This document shows positions 43,579 to 53,738 of a stretch of DNA of 64,000 nt, piece after piece. The DNA is from Hyphomonas sp. CY54-11-8 (GTDB lineage: Bacteria; Pseudomonadota; Alphaproteobacteria; Caulobacterales; Hyphomonadaceae): positions 167,812 through 231,811 of the forward strand of contig NZ_AWFD01000035.1 of NCBI RefSeq assembly GCF_000682735.1, written 5' to 3'. The notes below the pieces were generated by a model. It was not told where the DNA came from, did no database searches, and was given only the letters and a program-made list of their open reading frames with translations. The position numbers and the translations under genes were made by a program. The first letter of the stretch is position 1. Each line of letters opens with the position of its first letter.

Positions 43579-45083
43579 CTGGTCAGCTCAATGATGTCAG
43601 GGTTGGATTTCACATAGTTAAGCACATAGGAGAGCTCACCGATTGTTTCAGTGTGCAGCGTATACAGAGGGGTGCCTTGGCAAACGGTGTCACCGATCTT
43701 CACATGGAGATCGAGTCCGGCCGCCTTGTCGTCTGGAGCGCCGGCAAGCTTGGCGACACGGGCAAGACGCTGATTGTCAATTGAGGCGACACGGCCATTG
43801 CGTGTCGCGTTTACAGGGCGCTGGAATTTGGCAACGGGCGGGTCAAATACGCCGCCTTGCGCTTTGCAAATGGCAAGAAACTTGTCCCAGGCTTTCCCTG
43901 AGTCCAAAGTCTCGATGGCGTGTGCAATGCCGTCGCCTTCAGGCACCTTTCCTGTGAGCTCCAGCACGGCGCCCGCCAGAGCAAGGGATTTGTCGCGGAG
44001 GTCTTGTGGGGCGTCGGGAGATCGCTTCAGCACTGCCCGGACATCGCGAGCCTCAAGCGCTGGACCGATCCCGCGCCCGATAGGTTGTGACCCGTCAGTG
44101 ACTTCGATGCGCAGCTTCAGGCCAAAGGTCAGAGCGACTGTTCGGAAGAGGTCGGCAAGTTCCCGTGCCTGCAATCGATTGCGGATTTTTGCGGTCGGGC
44201 CGACCGGAATATCAATCACGACGTGGGTCGCGCCAGCCGCGATCTTTTTGGACAGCACCGACGCTACCATTGAGCCCGCGGAGTCAAAGTTCAATGCCCG
44301 TTCGACCCGAATGATCGCGGTGTCTGCTGGTGAGAAATCGACCGCATCACCCCAGATGAAGCATCCGCCTTCTTTTTCTATCACATGGCGCAACTCGTCT
44401 CGATCGAGGTCTACCCGCGTCAGTGTTTCCATCGTGTCCGCGGTGCCCGCCGGGGAGGTGATCGCACGGGAAGACGTCTTGGGAATGAGGAGGCCATTTG
44501 CAGCGACAATGGACACCACGATCGGTGTGGTCCGGTTTGCCGGCAGGCCGCCGACACAATGCTTGTCGGCCACGGGTGTCACACCCCAGTCGATCTGGTC
44601 TCCTGTATCGATCATGGCGCGAGTCAGAGAAATCACTTCCCGGGTGGCAAGCGGCTTCGCTGCTGTTGCCGTGACGAAGGCTGTAAGATGGATGTCTGAA
44701 TACGCCCCTCTGACAATATCACTCACGACTGAGCGGATCTGAGCATCCGTCAGGCCATCGTGAAAAATTCGTTCGCGCACATAAGACAAGGAGGCGAGGG
44801 GCGGTGCATGCGTAACGCGCACCAATGCGCCATCTTCAAGATCAAGGCGTTCCCATGCCTGATCCGTCAGGCCAACAGATCCGATCGGGAACCAGTCCTC
44901 TGTCACCTGGTAAAGCGTTGCAACCACTGACTTGTCGCCATGGGTCAGGGTAACCTGACTGTGGGCGCTCATGCCTTCAGAGCGGCAGACGGGACAGTCT
45001 GCATGCACGAGGGCGATCATTTCATGCTGCGTCAGCACGCCAAGGCGTCGTGCGCGCATCAGGTTGACGGTATCGTCCTTCAT
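43575..45083 (-). CDS. Thymidine-phosphorylase-family protein of the AMP-phosphorylase type
   Basis: 502 residues, longer than E. coli DeoA (440) by an N-terminal domain of about 85 residues, as in archaeal AMP phosphorylase. The phosphate/sugar site reads DKHCVGGLPANRTTPIVVSI (about 172), then PKTSSRAITSPAGTADTMET, the archaeal-type version rather than the DeoA version (K-H-S-T-G-G). Archaeal AMP phosphorylase turns NMP + Pi into base + ribose-1,5-bisphosphate. The same reaction is inferred here; thymidine phosphorolysis is the alternative. It overlaps the MBL gene upstream and the PRPP-like gene downstream, 4 bp each. Confidence 0.9.
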   Translation of the reverse strand: MKDDTVNLMRARRLGVLTQHEMIALVHADCPVCRSEGMSAHSQVTLTHGDKSVVATLYQVTEDWFPIGSVGLTDQAWERLDLEDGALVRVTHAPPLASLSYVRERIFHDGLTDAQIRSVVSDIVRGAYSDIHLTAFVTATAAKPLATREVISLTRAMIDTGDQIDWGVTPVADKHCVGGLPANRTTPIVVSIVAANGLLIPKTSSRAITSPAGTADTMETLTRVDLDRDELRHVIEKEGGCFIWGDAVDFSPADTAIIRVERALNFDSAGSMVASVLSKKIAAGATHVVIDIPVGPTAKIRNRLQARELADLFRTVALTFGLKLRIEVTDGSQPIGRGIGPALEARDVRAVLKRSPDAPQDLRDKSLALAGAVLELTGKVPEGDGIAHAIETLDSGKAWDKFLAICKAQGGVFDPPVAKFQRPVNATRNGRVASIDNQRLARVAKLAGAPDDKAAGLDLHVKIGDTVCQGTPLYTLHTETIGELSYVLNYVKSNPDIIELTR

Positions 45084-46444
45084 TTCAGCCGCACAGTCTC
45101 GCCTTGCTCGGGCACCTTGCAGGACCAGTCCAGTTCTTCGCTGATCCTGTGGCGCAGCGTGTCGGATGCAGCTGCCTCTCCATGCACCACAAATGTTTCT
45201 TTGGGAGGAATGCTGAAGTTTCCGAGCCAGCGCATCAATTCGTCAGCATCGGCATGCGCTGATAGCATGTGAAGGTTCTGAACCTCTGCGTTTACCTCGT
45301 AATAGCCACCATGAATTTTGATCTTGCGTACACCGCCCAACATTGCTGCACCGCGTGTGCCGCCTGCCTGGAAGCCGGCAAAGAGGATCGTGTTCCGCGC
45401 GTCGGGAGCGTACACTTTCAAATGGTGGAGGACCCGCCCGCCAGTTGCCATGCCGGATGCCGAAATGATGATCTTTGGAACCAGGTCTGTATCCAGTTTG
45501 CGAGAATCTTCGCTCTGCCGAGTATATGTCGCGACATCACAGGCCGCACGCGCCTCATCCTGGGTAAGCTTGTGGGCTGCAGCGTGTCGAACAAATAGTT
45601 CGCTGACATTGATCGCCATTGGGCTGTCCAGATAGACGGGCATCTCAGGAATGCGCCCAGCTGCGCGGAGCCGGCTGATATGGAACATCAGCGATTGCGA
45701 CCGGCCAACGGCGAAAGATGGAATGATCACTGTCCCGCCACGTTGGAAAGTGCGGTTGATGATGGCTTCGAGAATGTCCTCCGGGTCCGTGTCCGGGTGT
45801 ACAGTGTCCCCATAGGTCGACTCGACAAGTACATAGTCCGCTTCTGTGATCGGGGTAGGATCGTGCATGATCGGATTATCATACCGGCCAAGGTCACCGG
45901 AAAATGCGATCTTGTTCTCGCCTGTATCAAGCAGGATCGACGCTGCCCCGAGAATATGACCCGCTTCTACAAATGTCGCACCGATACCTTCCCCCAGCGG
46001 GACGGTGTCGCCAAAGCCGTGCGTGCGGAAGTGTTTGAGTGAGGCCTCGGCGTCGGCCTGGGTGTAGAGGGGCAGCGCCGGATGATGGCGCGAAAATCCT
46101 TCACGGTTTGCAAGGTCTGCTTCGTGTTCCTGTAGGTAGCCGCTATCCGGCAGCAGAATGTTGCAAAGGTCACGCGTCGGAGTGGTGGCATGGATATGCC
46201 CTCGAAATCCGTTGCGTACCAGAAGCGGCAGATATCCCGAATGATCAATGTGCGCATGAGTCAAAACCACAGCGTCGAGTTCAGATGGCGAGATCGGGAG
46301 TGGCTTCCAGTTGCGATTGCGCAACTGCTTGAAGCCCTGGAACAGCCCGCAGTCGACCAGGATACGCCGGCCTTGCGTCTCGATCAGATATTTGGAGCCG
46401 GTGACTGTTCCGGCGCCGCCTAGGAAGGTGATCTTGTCGGTCAT
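45080..46444 (-). CDS. Metallo-beta-lactamase-fold RNA hydrolase (beta-CASP/RMMBL type)
   Basis: 454 residues from ATG 46444; a GTG at 46504 is open but less likely. Zinc motif THAHIDHSGYLPLLV (about residue 60), VEAGHILGAASILLDTG, FSGDLGRYDNPI and the beta-CASP block with FAVGRSQSLMFHISRLR and SASGMATGGRVLHHLK are present. The C-terminal RMMBL motif is HMLSAHADADELMRWL. The family contains CPSF-like and bacterial RNases, so RNA cleavage in the cytoplasm is expected. First gene of the trio; RNA degradation to NMP would feed the phosphorylase behind it. Confidence 0.92.
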   Translation of the reverse strand: MTDKITFLGGAGTVTGSKYLIETQGRRILVDCGLFQGFKQLRNRNWKPLPISPSELDAVVLTHAHIDHSGYLPLLVRNGFRGHIHATTPTRDLCNILLPDSGYLQEHEADLANREGFSRHHPALPLYTQADAEASLKHFRTHGFGDTVPLGEGIGATFVEAGHILGAASILLDTGENKIAFSGDLGRYDNPIMHDPTPITEADYVLVESTYGDTVHPDTDPEDILEAIINRTFQRGGTVIIPSFAVGRSQSLMFHISRLRAAGRIPEMPVYLDSPMAINVSELFVRHAAAHKLTQDEARAACDVATYTRQSEDSRKLDTDLVPKIIISASGMATGGRVLHHLKVYAPDARNTILFAGFQAGGTRGAAMLGGVRKIKIHGGYYEVNAEVQNLHMLSAHADADELMRWLGNFSIPPKETFVVHGEAAASDTLRHRISEELDWSCKVPEQGETVRLK

Positions 46445-46602
46445 TTCTGGGCTCTTCCGTGTTTCGGATATCCAGACATCAAAAGGCACCTGCACCGGTT
46501 TCACAAGCTGTTCATTCGTCGCCAGTGCTGGTGGAGAATACGGATGGCCCTTTGGCTCCTGTTGGCGCTACACTAGTCTGCTTGTGAGCTGGGAGGAGGC
46601 AT

Positions 46603-47877
46603 TTGGAACCGCCACAGAGTGTCCTGACACTTGCTGCGACCCTGTTCGCCGCGCTGGCTATAGGCTTGATAATCGGGCTGGAGCGCGGCTGGAAAGAACG
46701 CGGCGATCCGACAGGAAGCCGTGTCGCGGGGTTCCGGACTTTTGGTCTGATTGGCCTGATCGGCGGATTGGCAGCCGCGCTTGATACTGGAAATGGTTTC
46801 ATTCTTTCTGCGGGTGTCATCGGCCTTGCGCTATTGTTGCGTCAGGGATTTGAAGCCCACATCGACGAGACCCGAAACGTAAGTGCCACGACCATGATTG
46901 CGGCCCTCATCACTTTCAGTCTGGGGGCAGTTTCGGTGAAAATCTCGCCGCTACTGGCAGGCGGGGGCGCCGTCGTGACGGCGTTCATTCTGTGGCTCCG
47001 CGAGCCGATGCACCAGCTGTTGGATCGGATCGATGCGCGCGAAATGAGCGCTTTTTTGCGATTGCTGCTGATCTCGATCGTGGTTCTGCCAGCGATGCCG
47101 GATGTCGGGCTGGGGCCATATGAGGTGATCAATCCTCGCCACATCTGGTGGATGGTTGTCCTGATCAGCGGGCTTGGCTTCATTGGCTATGTCGCAGTGA
47201 AGGCGCTGGGGGAGCGCGCGGGGGTCGGGTTGCTTGCACTTGCGGGCGGGCTTGCCTCGTCGACGGCGGCAACGCTTTCCTTGTCTCAATTGTCCAAAGC
47301 AGGTGGCAGGGCGTCAGCCTATGCAGGCGGGGTGGCAATGGCATGGTCCGTTATGGTCATACGAACGGGTTTGATCGTCGCGGCAATCCGGCCTGCTCTG
47401 TTGCCGATGCTGTGGCTTCCACTGGGGGCTATGTTTGCAGCCACTCTGCTGGTTGCCGGACTGTTGCTTTGGCGCCAGCCGTCGAAGACCGAAGCAAAAT
47501 TGGCCCTGCCTAATCCTCTCGACTTGAAATCGGCGATCGTATTTGCAGCGGTGCTGACATTGGCATTGGTTCTCTCGCGCCTTGCTCAGGCCGCTTGGGG
47601 CGAGGGGGGCGTGTTCGGAGTTGCCACAATTGCCGGCGCCTTTGATGCTGATGCCGTGACTATCTCCATGGGGCGGCTGAGTGCAGGTGAACTGTCTGAC
47701 CAGGTCGCGGCGCGCGCGATTGTCATCGCGGTCCTGGTCAATACAGCTTTCAAAGTTGTACTCGCGCTTGGCGCAGGCGCTCAGCGGTATCGCAATATGG
47801 TCCTGTTGACCGGAGCGCTGACGATTTCTTCCGGCATCCTGGCCATCACCACTGCGATCTCGCTTGGTTGGGCCTGA
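46603..47877 (+). CDS. MgtC/SapB-DUF4010 membrane protein
   Basis: 424-residue polytopic inner-membrane protein. The N-terminal third is MgtC-like: LAIGLIIGLERGWKERGD, then RVAGFRTFGLIGLIGGLAAA. The C-terminal part is DUF4010 with about 8 helices (VFGVATIAGAFDADAVTISM). The start is TTG 46603 behind a strong GGGAGGAGG, which settles it. Divergent from the MBL gene by 158 bp. Role unknown; magnesium or envelope stress is suggested by the MgtC name only. Confidence 0.88.
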   Translation: MEPPQSVLTLAATLFAALAIGLIIGLERGWKERGDPTGSRVAGFRTFGLIGLIGGLAAALDTGNGFILSAGVIGLALLLRQGFEAHIDETRNVSATTMIAALITFSLGAVSVKISPLLAGGGAVVTAFILWLREPMHQLLDRIDAREMSAFLRLLLISIVVLPAMPDVGLGPYEVINPRHIWWMVVLISGLGFIGYVAVKALGERAGVGLLALAGGLASSTAATLSLSQLSKAGGRASAYAGGVAMAWSVMVIRTGLIVAAIRPALLPMLWLPLGAMFAATLLVAGLLLWRQPSKTEAKLALPNPLDLKSAIVFAAVLTLALVLSRLAQAAWGEGGVFGVATIAGAFDADAVTISMGRLSAGELSDQVAARAIVIAVLVNTAFKVVLALGAGAQRYRNMVLLTGALTISSGILAITTAISLGWA

Positions 47878-47882
47878 GACCG

Positions 47883-48320
47883 TCAGGTTTTATTGATCAA
47901 CGCCTCAATGTCCGCAACCGGGCGATGAGCATGATCGCCGGTCACTGATTGCTCAATCCGGCTCAGCGTATGTTCATTCAGCTTCTGGCGGAGCGTTCCC
48001 ATGGACCGTGGATCTGCCACAAGCACGAAACGTCGTGCAGGCTCGGCCGTTGCCCATCCATCCATCTGCGTTGCCAGCGCTCCGATGAAGCGTTTTTCCT
48101 CTTGTTCGTGCCAGTCGGTATTCCCGACAGAAGAGCTCTGACGACCCGGTCCGGGCATACGCCCCGGCTTGTCCGTTCCCTGTTCGTGCGTAGGCGGATT
48201 TATGTGATCGTCAAAACTGATGATGCGTAGATCCAGCCGGTCCGTATCACCCTGGTTTTCATAAACAACATATTTGCCTGCATCGCAGACGACGACCCAA
48301 TCTCCATTTCTGAGGTGCAT
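47883..48320 (-). CDS. Host attachment family protein
   Basis: 145 residues of the family called host attachment protein (first named for Agrobacterium). ATG 48320 is preceded by GGGAGAGGAAA; an upstream frame to 48365 has no such site. LRNGDWVVVCDAGKYVVYEN, then EKRFIGALATQMDGW and FVLVADPRSMGTLRQKLNEH, is the signature. The fold is related to archaeal release-factor eRF1 domain 1, so a ribosome or RNA link is likelier than adhesion. In proteobacteria it recurs in stress islands with usp and MBL genes, as here. Confidence 0.87.
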   Translation of the reverse strand: MHLRNGDWVVVCDAGKYVVYENQGDTDRLDLRIISFDDHINPPTHEQGTDKPGRMPGPGRQSSSVGNTDWHEQEEKRFIGALATQMDGWATAEPARRFVLVADPRSMGTLRQKLNEHTLSRIEQSVTGDHAHRPVADIEALINKT

Positions 48321-48403
48321 TTTCCTCTCCCTTTTAGTCTTTCTATTCAGAAGAATACTGCACACACTTGGAGAAGGCGATGCGTAACTTTCCGGAAGGG
48401 CTT

Positions 48404-49642
48404 TCAGCCCGTTGCGGCAATTGCATTGTCTATGGGGTGTTTACTTTTGGGGGCTGTGCGAATTTTCACTTTCGCGCCGCGCTCCAGTTGTCTTGGTGGG
48501 TGAACAACCACACGAGTTCCTTCTTCCAGACCGTCAAGAATCTCTGCATATGTCCGGTTGGTATGACCGACCGAGACGCTTCGCCATTCCGCCCGGCCGT
48601 TGGCGACTACAAAAACCGCCCAGCCATCCGCGTCACGGAACAAGGCCGACATCGGGACAACCAAACGGTTGCCGCCTTCCCAAACCGCTATGTTTGCCAC
48701 GAACCGGTAGCCATGACCTAGATTCTGCCGCGCAGCGGGATCATTCAGGTCCATGACAATGTTGACGCGCTGCTCTTCGATCCCAAGCGCGGAGACCTTG
48801 GTGAAGCCGGCTGGTTCGACACGGCGCACCCGGCCGGGCAGGGGCGGGCCTCCCCAGTCGGTAAACATAACCGGGTCTCCCGGTTTCACACGAACGGCCT
48901 CTTCCGAAAGAAAGTCGGCAACGCATTCAAGGGAATTCAGATCCCCGATCTCGACAATGGGGGTGCCCTGAGCAATGGGGCCTTCGCTTTCGCGATCAAC
49001 GGCAAGGATCTGTCCCGACAGGGGAGCGATGACTGCGACTGTGTCGCTGCCGTTCTGGGTTTCGCTGGGCATCAGGGCTGCGCGTGCTGCGGCTAGTTCC
49101 TGACGGCGAACGCCGATCACGGCTTCGCTTGAACGAAGAGCAAGGTAACCCTCTCGTTCAGCGGCTTCAGCATTGTCGACGGCCTGTTGCGAAACGGTGG
49201 CAGACTCCAATAGCCGCTTTGCACGGTCAAGGTCCCGCTTCAGGCGATTGTGTTCCGCGCGAAGGCGTTCTGCGTCTGCGCGTGCGGCAGTCAGCGCTGC
49301 TTCTGCCGATGACACGTTGGATTTGAGCTGGGCGGTTGTGCGAGCGGGTAGCAAGGGTGGAAGCAATGGCCGGATCGTGGAGACAACAGTTTCGCCTGCC
49401 TCTACATAATCGCCCGGCTCAACTTCCACACGGGACATTGTCCCGTCGAGGGGCGCGGAAAGAATAAATACATCGCGTACCCTCGTCATACCATCATCCG
49501 AGACGGTGACAGTCATGTCGTCCCGTGTGACGTAGGCGGCATCTACTTCTATGGCACGCGGTGAAAATGCCCAGGCGAAACCCAAGGCAGCCAATGCAGC
49601 CAGACCGAACCAGATACGCATGCGGACTGATGGCATCTTCAT
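48404..49642 (-). CDS. HlyD/MacA-type periplasmic adaptor of an ABC exporter
   Basis: 412 residues. An N-terminal anchor (about 6-26) is followed by a beta-barrel/lipoyl half (SAPLDGTMSRVEVEPGDYVE), a long coiled coil (about 105-195), the second lipoyl half (VIAPLSGQILAVDRESEGP) and a C-terminal barrel (LVVPMSALFRDADGWAVFVV). It links the ABC permease to an outer-membrane channel; no TolC gene is present here. ATG overlaps the permease stop by 4 bp. Substrate unknown. Confidence 0.9.
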   Translation of the reverse strand: MKMPSVRMRIWFGLAALAALGFAWAFSPRAIEVDAAYVTRDDMTVTVSDDGMTRVRDVFILSAPLDGTMSRVEVEPGDYVEAGETVVSTIRPLLPPLLPARTTAQLKSNVSSAEAALTAARADAERLRAEHNRLKRDLDRAKRLLESATVSQQAVDNAEAAEREGYLALRSSEAVIGVRRQELAAARAALMPSETQNGSDTVAVIAPLSGQILAVDRESEGPIAQGTPIVEIGDLNSLECVADFLSEEAVRVKPGDPVMFTDWGGPPLPGRVRRVEPAGFTKVSALGIEEQRVNIVMDLNDPAARQNLGHGYRFVANIAVWEGGNRLVVPMSALFRDADGWAVFVVANGRAEWRSVSVGHTNRTYAEILDGLEEGTRVVVHPPRQLERGAKVKIRTAPKSKHPIDNAIAATG

Positions 49643-52011
49643 TCCCTCGTCTTTAGTACAGCGATAAGATCCAACGATCGGACCCTGCGGACAACGAACA
49701 GTGCAGCGATGGTAGACGACACCAGGACAATCAAAGCCGTAATGCCGAGTGTGGATGGGTTCACGGTCACCGGTATCCTGTAGAGTTCAGTCGCCATGGC
49801 CGTTGCTATTAGGTGAGCGAGAGCGATCCCGCCGATGCATCCCAAGGGGATTCCGATCAACGCCACAATTGCCAGCTCTCCAAGCAGAATGTAGCCCACC
49901 TCATTGTTGGTGAAGCCGAGAACCCGCAAGCTGGCCAACTCCCGACCCCGCTCGGTAAGGCTGATGCGCGCGGCATTATAGACAACACCCGCCGCGATCG
50001 CTCCACCGATTACGGCATAAATTCCCATCATGATGTAAATCGTTTCCTGAAGCGTCTCTTCAAATGATGCTATGGCAGCCGCTCGAAGCGAGACCCCGGC
50101 GATGCCCGGGCGTTCGATGACGCTGTCTTCAAATTCATTTTGCCGCTGGGGATCCAGCTTCAGGTAAGCGCCGGACACTGTTGGTGGTTGATCCAATAGA
50201 GCATTCATTGTGGCGATATCCATGAAGGCCGGGGTTCCAACGGACTCATCTATGATTGCTGTGACAGGAAGATCGACCACAGGGCGCGTCGCGTCCAGGA
50301 TATGGGCCGTTATTGTGTCTCCAGTGGTTACATCCAGCATACCTGCCAATTGAGAAGACAGGACAATTCCGGTGGAAGGCATGTCGACATACCGTCCGTC
50401 TGAAGACAGGACGCGCCTCAATTGTGCATCAGCGGCCAGACCGGTGATGCTGACCCGCTCGGAGCGGTAGCCAGACACCAGCCGTGCCGGCACATCACGA
50501 ACGCCCTCTGCGGCCATAACTCCGGGAATTCGCGACAGCTCGGAAACTGCAGATTCGTTTCGCGCCTCGAAAAAGGTGACGGCCGCGTCGTGCGCGTTCG
50601 TGCGAAAGAACATCTGGTCAATCATGTCGTCGATTGCATCGAAGCTGAAGAGTGTCCCGACCAGAAGGGTCACCGCCGCCGCGATCCCGAACAGGTTTGC
50701 TGCCGTTCTGGCCGGGAATCTGAAGATGTGGCGCAGGATCAGGCGGGTCGGCTCATCCAGCCAGCGCATTTGCAAAACATAGCGCAGCCAGCTTTGCTGG
50801 TAATTTATGGGTGGTGCGGGTTGCATAGCTTCGGCTGGAGACAGCTTAGCTGCGCCAAGCGCTGCGCTCATGGAACCGACAATGGCCGATCCAAGTGCTG
50901 CAACCGAGCCGGCGACAAGCGCAAATGCATCCACACGCCAGGTAAGGTCCGGAATACGGAATGTTTCGGCGTACAAATTTGTGATCAGATTCTGAAGGAC
51001 AAAACCCAGCGCAAATCCTGCCAGAACGCCGCCGGTCGTGATGGCGATGGCAAATTTCAGGTAATGCCATGTAATTTCACTTCTTGAATAACCGAACGCT
51101 TTGATCAGGCCGATCTGCTGGCGTTCCGTCTGGATCAACCGATTGAGGATGGAGTGTATCAGGACTGCGGAGACGACCAGGAAGACGGCAGGAATGATTT
51201 GCGCCATGGTTTTCAGCTGGTTCATTTCGGAGTCGACGAACGCATTCGACAATTGGTCCGGGCGGTCGAACGCTCCCGTTCCGCCATATGGGGCGAGGAC
51301 GTCATCCACCTGATCAATCACGGTCGCTGTGTCGGTGCCCGGCGCCACCGTCAGGCTGACATTGTTGAACGCGCCATCAAGATCGAATGCGGCCTCCAGC
51401 GCCCGCCGGCGCATCCAGAAAATACCGAACAGGCGATCGTCAGGCAGCAGGGTGCCGGGTCCAAGCGCATAAATGAACTCTGGACTATCGCCGATTCCGA
51501 CGATGGTGAGAGTGCGCAGGCGTCCGTTCATGACCGCTTCAATCGCATCCCCAGGCTGGAGCTCGTTTGCTTCGGCAAATGCATTGGAGATGATGATCTC
51601 ATCCGGCGAGCGAGCCTCCGGATAGCGGCCGTGGAAAAGCACAATCTTGTTCAAAATGCTGTCGCTATCGTCAGGAATGGAGACGATCTGCGCATTCGCC
51701 GGCTCATCGACATTTTCGATACGAAGAATAACAAGCCGAACGATGCGCGTTTCGACCGTCTGCACACCGTCAATTTCGCGGAGGCGTGCAGCAGCGCTTT
51801 CGGGGGCACGGCGAACTGATGCGAACACATCGGCGAAGCGGTAGCGTTCATAATAGGCATCGCGGCTGGCGCTGAGCGTGCTGAGTGTGCCGAGCGCCAT
51901 CACCATGATCGCCACGCCACAGGCCACGATAATACCCACCGCGATGGCCTGTCCGCGCATGTGCCATATATCGCGCAGCAGCTTGATATTGAGAGGTGAC
52001 ATGCCCTTCAC
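49639..52011 (-). CDS. ABC exporter permease with two FtsX/MacB-type domains
   Basis: 790 residues: N-terminal membrane helix, large periplasmic domain (about 40-245), three-helix FtsX domain (about 265-405), a second periplasmic domain (about 450-640) and a second FtsX domain (about 660-785, with [20 protein letters not shown] and the ending [16 protein letters not shown]). The start GTG at 52011 overlaps the ATPase stop (GTGA). ATG 52002 is an alternative 3 codons on. It works with the ATPase and HlyD on either side as a tripartite exporter, possibly for lipids or lipoproteins. Confidence 0.9.
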   Translation of the reverse strand: MKGMSPLNIKLLRDIWHMRGQAIAVGIIVACGVAIMVMALGTLSTLSASRDAYYERYRFADVFASVRRAPESAAARLREIDGVQTVETRIVRLVILRIENVDEPANAQIVSIPDDSDSILNKIVLFHGRYPEARSPDEIIISNAFAEANELQPGDAIEAVMNGRLRTLTIVGIGDSPEFIYALGPGTLLPDDRLFGIFWMRRRALEAAFDLDGAFNNVSLTVAPGTDTATVIDQVDDVLAPYGGTGAFDRPDQLSNAFVDSEMNQLKTMAQIIPAVFLVVSAVLIHSILNRLIQTERQQIGLIKAFGYSRSEITWHYLKFAIAITTGGVLAGFALGFVLQNLITNLYAETFRIPDLTWRVDAFALVAGSVAALGSAIVGSMSAALGAAKLSPAEAMQPAPPINYQQSWLRYVLQMRWLDEPTRLILRHIFRFPARTAANLFGIAAAVTLLVGTLFSFDAIDDMIDQMFFRTNAHDAAVTFFEARNESAVSELSRIPGVMAAEGVRDVPARLVSGYRSERVSITGLAADAQLRRVLSSDGRYVDMPSTGIVLSSQLAGMLDVTTGDTITAHILDATRPVVDLPVTAIIDESVGTPAFMDIATMNALLDQPPTVSGAYLKLDPQRQNEFEDSVIERPGIAGVSLRAAAIASFEETLQETIYIMMGIYAVIGGAIAAGVVYNAARISLTERGRELASLRVLGFTNNEVGYILLGELAIVALIGIPLGCIGGIALAHLIATAMATELYRIPVTVNPSTLGITALIVLVSSTIAALFVVRRVRSLDLIAVLKTRE

Positions 52012-52751
52012 CAGGAGATCTCCGAAGGCTTCAGGCGGCGGTTTGGTCGGGTCTCTTCGATGATTTCTCCATCCTGCATACGCAGAACCCTGTCGGCGAT
52101 CTCCCCGATGCCAACATTGTGGGTAATGATCAGCATGGTTGTGGACAATTCCCGGTTGACCCGGTCTAGAGCCTCAAGAACCCGGATGCCGGTCTGGCTA
52201 TCCAGTGCACCGGTCGGTTCGTCGCAAAACAGAATCTGCGGGCGTTTGGCGATTGCCCGTGCGACCGCCACACGTTGCTGTTCGCCACCGGAAAGTTGCG
52301 CCGGAAAGTGCTTTACCCGGTCGCCTAGTCCAACAAGCTCGAGCGCTTCATCCGGTTGCATCGGGTGATTGGCGATCTCGGTGACCAGCGCGACATTTTC
52401 CCGGGCGGTGAGGCCCGCAACAAGATTGTAGAACTGGAACACAAATCCCACAGACCGGCGGCGGTACCGGGTCAGTTCTGCGTCGGTTGCATGGGACAGG
52501 TCCTTGTCTTCAAACCTGAGTGTGCCAGCTGTGGCTCTGTCCAGACCGCCGAGGATATTCAGAAGGGTGGATTTCCCGCTGCCTGAATGGCCGAGCAGGA
52601 CAACCAGTTCGCCGCGCGTCAGGGAAATATCGACCCCGCGCAATGCGCGAACGGCCACCTCACCGGTCAGGAACGTACGTTCCAGTCCTTTACCTTCAAG
52701 CAAAATTTCCGGATCGGCGGACGTTTGCTGGTGGGAGGAGGAAGAGGTCAT
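52008..52751 (-). CDS. ABC exporter ATP-binding protein (LolD/MacB type)
   Basis: 247-residue ATPase. Walker [20 protein letters not shown]-loop [18 protein letters not shown], signature [15 protein letters not shown], Walker [13 protein letters not shown] and H-loop IITHN are all intact. The style is that of the MacB/LolD group, consistent with its permease. First gene of the ATPase-permease-HlyD operon. It is divergent from usp with 137 bp between them. Confidence 0.93.
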   Translation of the reverse strand: MTSSSSHQQTSADPEILLEGKGLERTFLTGEVAVRALRGVDISLTRGELVVLLGHSGSGKSTLLNILGGLDRATAGTLRFEDKDLSHATDAELTRYRRRSVGFVFQFYNLVAGLTARENVALVTEIANHPMQPDEALELVGLGDRVKHFPAQLSGGEQQRVAVARAIAKRPQILFCDEPTGALDSQTGIRVLEALDRVNRELSTTMLIITHNVGIGEIADRVLRMQDGEIIEETRPNRRLKPSEISW

Positions 52752-52888
52752 AATGAATTTCTACCCTGACACCTCTATTATAACCAGCAATTGCAGAAGG
52801 TTGTGCTACGTAGGGACGCGTATTGAACAGAACGATTTTGCGCTATGGTGTGCCTGAATACCGAATTTACCAGAAATGGAGATTTCAA

Positions 52889-53728
52889 GTGAATATCAAG
52901 GATATCAGCGTCTGCATGGCCTCACCTGACGGTGACAAGGCCGCATTTGATTTCGCACAGGCACTCGCCTCGGCTCACAACGCGCATCTGAGTTGCGCAG
53001 CTTTCACAGTATTGCCGCCGATGATCCTTGGTTATGGAGACGGATCAGCCGGTGAGGTCTACGCGTCAATACTCCAGCAAACGCGGGATACGATGTCCGG
53101 TGCCTGGGCCAAATTCGAAGAAGGTCTGAACGCTCAGGACCCACCAGTGGAAATGCGCCATTTCGAGGCGTTTCCGAACCGCGTCGAAGCTCTCTCCGCA
53201 ATGAATGCCCGTCACGCCGATATTGTGATTGTGCGCGCACCGGGAAAATCCGACGAACAGCCTCATGCTGATATGCTGGAAGGCGTGTTGCTGGGCGGTG
53301 GGCGCCCAGTGCTGATCGTGCCGGAGAATTGGTCACGCGCAACAGTCGGTGAGCGGGCGATGATCGCATGGGATGCAAGTCGGGAAGCAACCCGGGCCAT
53401 GCATGACAGCCTGCTGCTTATGCAAGACGACGCCAAAGTCTGCATTGCGACAGTTGATGCGAAGCCAGGCGACACCAGCCACGGGGCTGGCCCAGCCTGG
53501 GATGTCGGCGCACACCTTGCCCGGCATGTCGGAGATGTTGAAGTCCGCAATGAGGACAGCATTGGACGATCCACGGCTGAAGCGCTGATGGATGTCGCGA
53601 CCTCCTTCGATGCGGACTTGATCGTAATGGGCGGATATCGTCACTCTCGTCTGCAGCAGGCGTTCCTGCCGGGCGTGACCCGCACCCTTTTGCGCGAGGC
53701 TAAAGTGCCTCTGCTCTTGTCGCACTGA
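52889..53728 (+). CDS. Universal stress protein, double-domain size
   Basis: 279 residues. GTG 52889 is chosen because GGAGA lies 6 nt upstream; the upstream frame to 52823 is probably leader. The N-terminal half begins IKDISVCMASPDGDKAAFDF. The C-terminal half has MIAWDASREATRAMHDSLL and the Usp end DADLIVMGGYRHSRLQQAFL, then PGVTRTLLREAKVPLL. The nucleotide-binding glycine pattern G-x2-G-x9-G is imperfect (MGGYRHSRLQQAFLPG), so ATP binding is uncertain. First gene of the usp-DUF3775-RNR run. Confidence 0.88.
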   Translation: MNIKDISVCMASPDGDKAAFDFAQALASAHNAHLSCAAFTVLPPMILGYGDGSAGEVYASILQQTRDTMSGAWAKFEEGLNAQDPPVEMRHFEAFPNRVEALSAMNARHADIVIVRAPGKSDEQPHADMLEGVLLGGGRPVLIVPENWSRATVGERAMIAWDASREATRAMHDSLLLMQDDAKVCIATVDAKPGDTSHGAGPAWDVGAHLARHVGDVEVRNEDSIGRSTAEALMDVATSFDADLIVMGGYRHSRLQQAFLPGVTRTLLREAKVPLLLSH

Positions 53729-53738
53729 GGGGGCTCGA

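Noticed and set aside
47889..47896. TTGATCAA near the end of the host-attachment gene as an FNR/Anr-like site
   Set aside because: It is inside coding sequence with no spacer between half sites and far from any start codon. It lacks the N4 spacing of a real FNR box.
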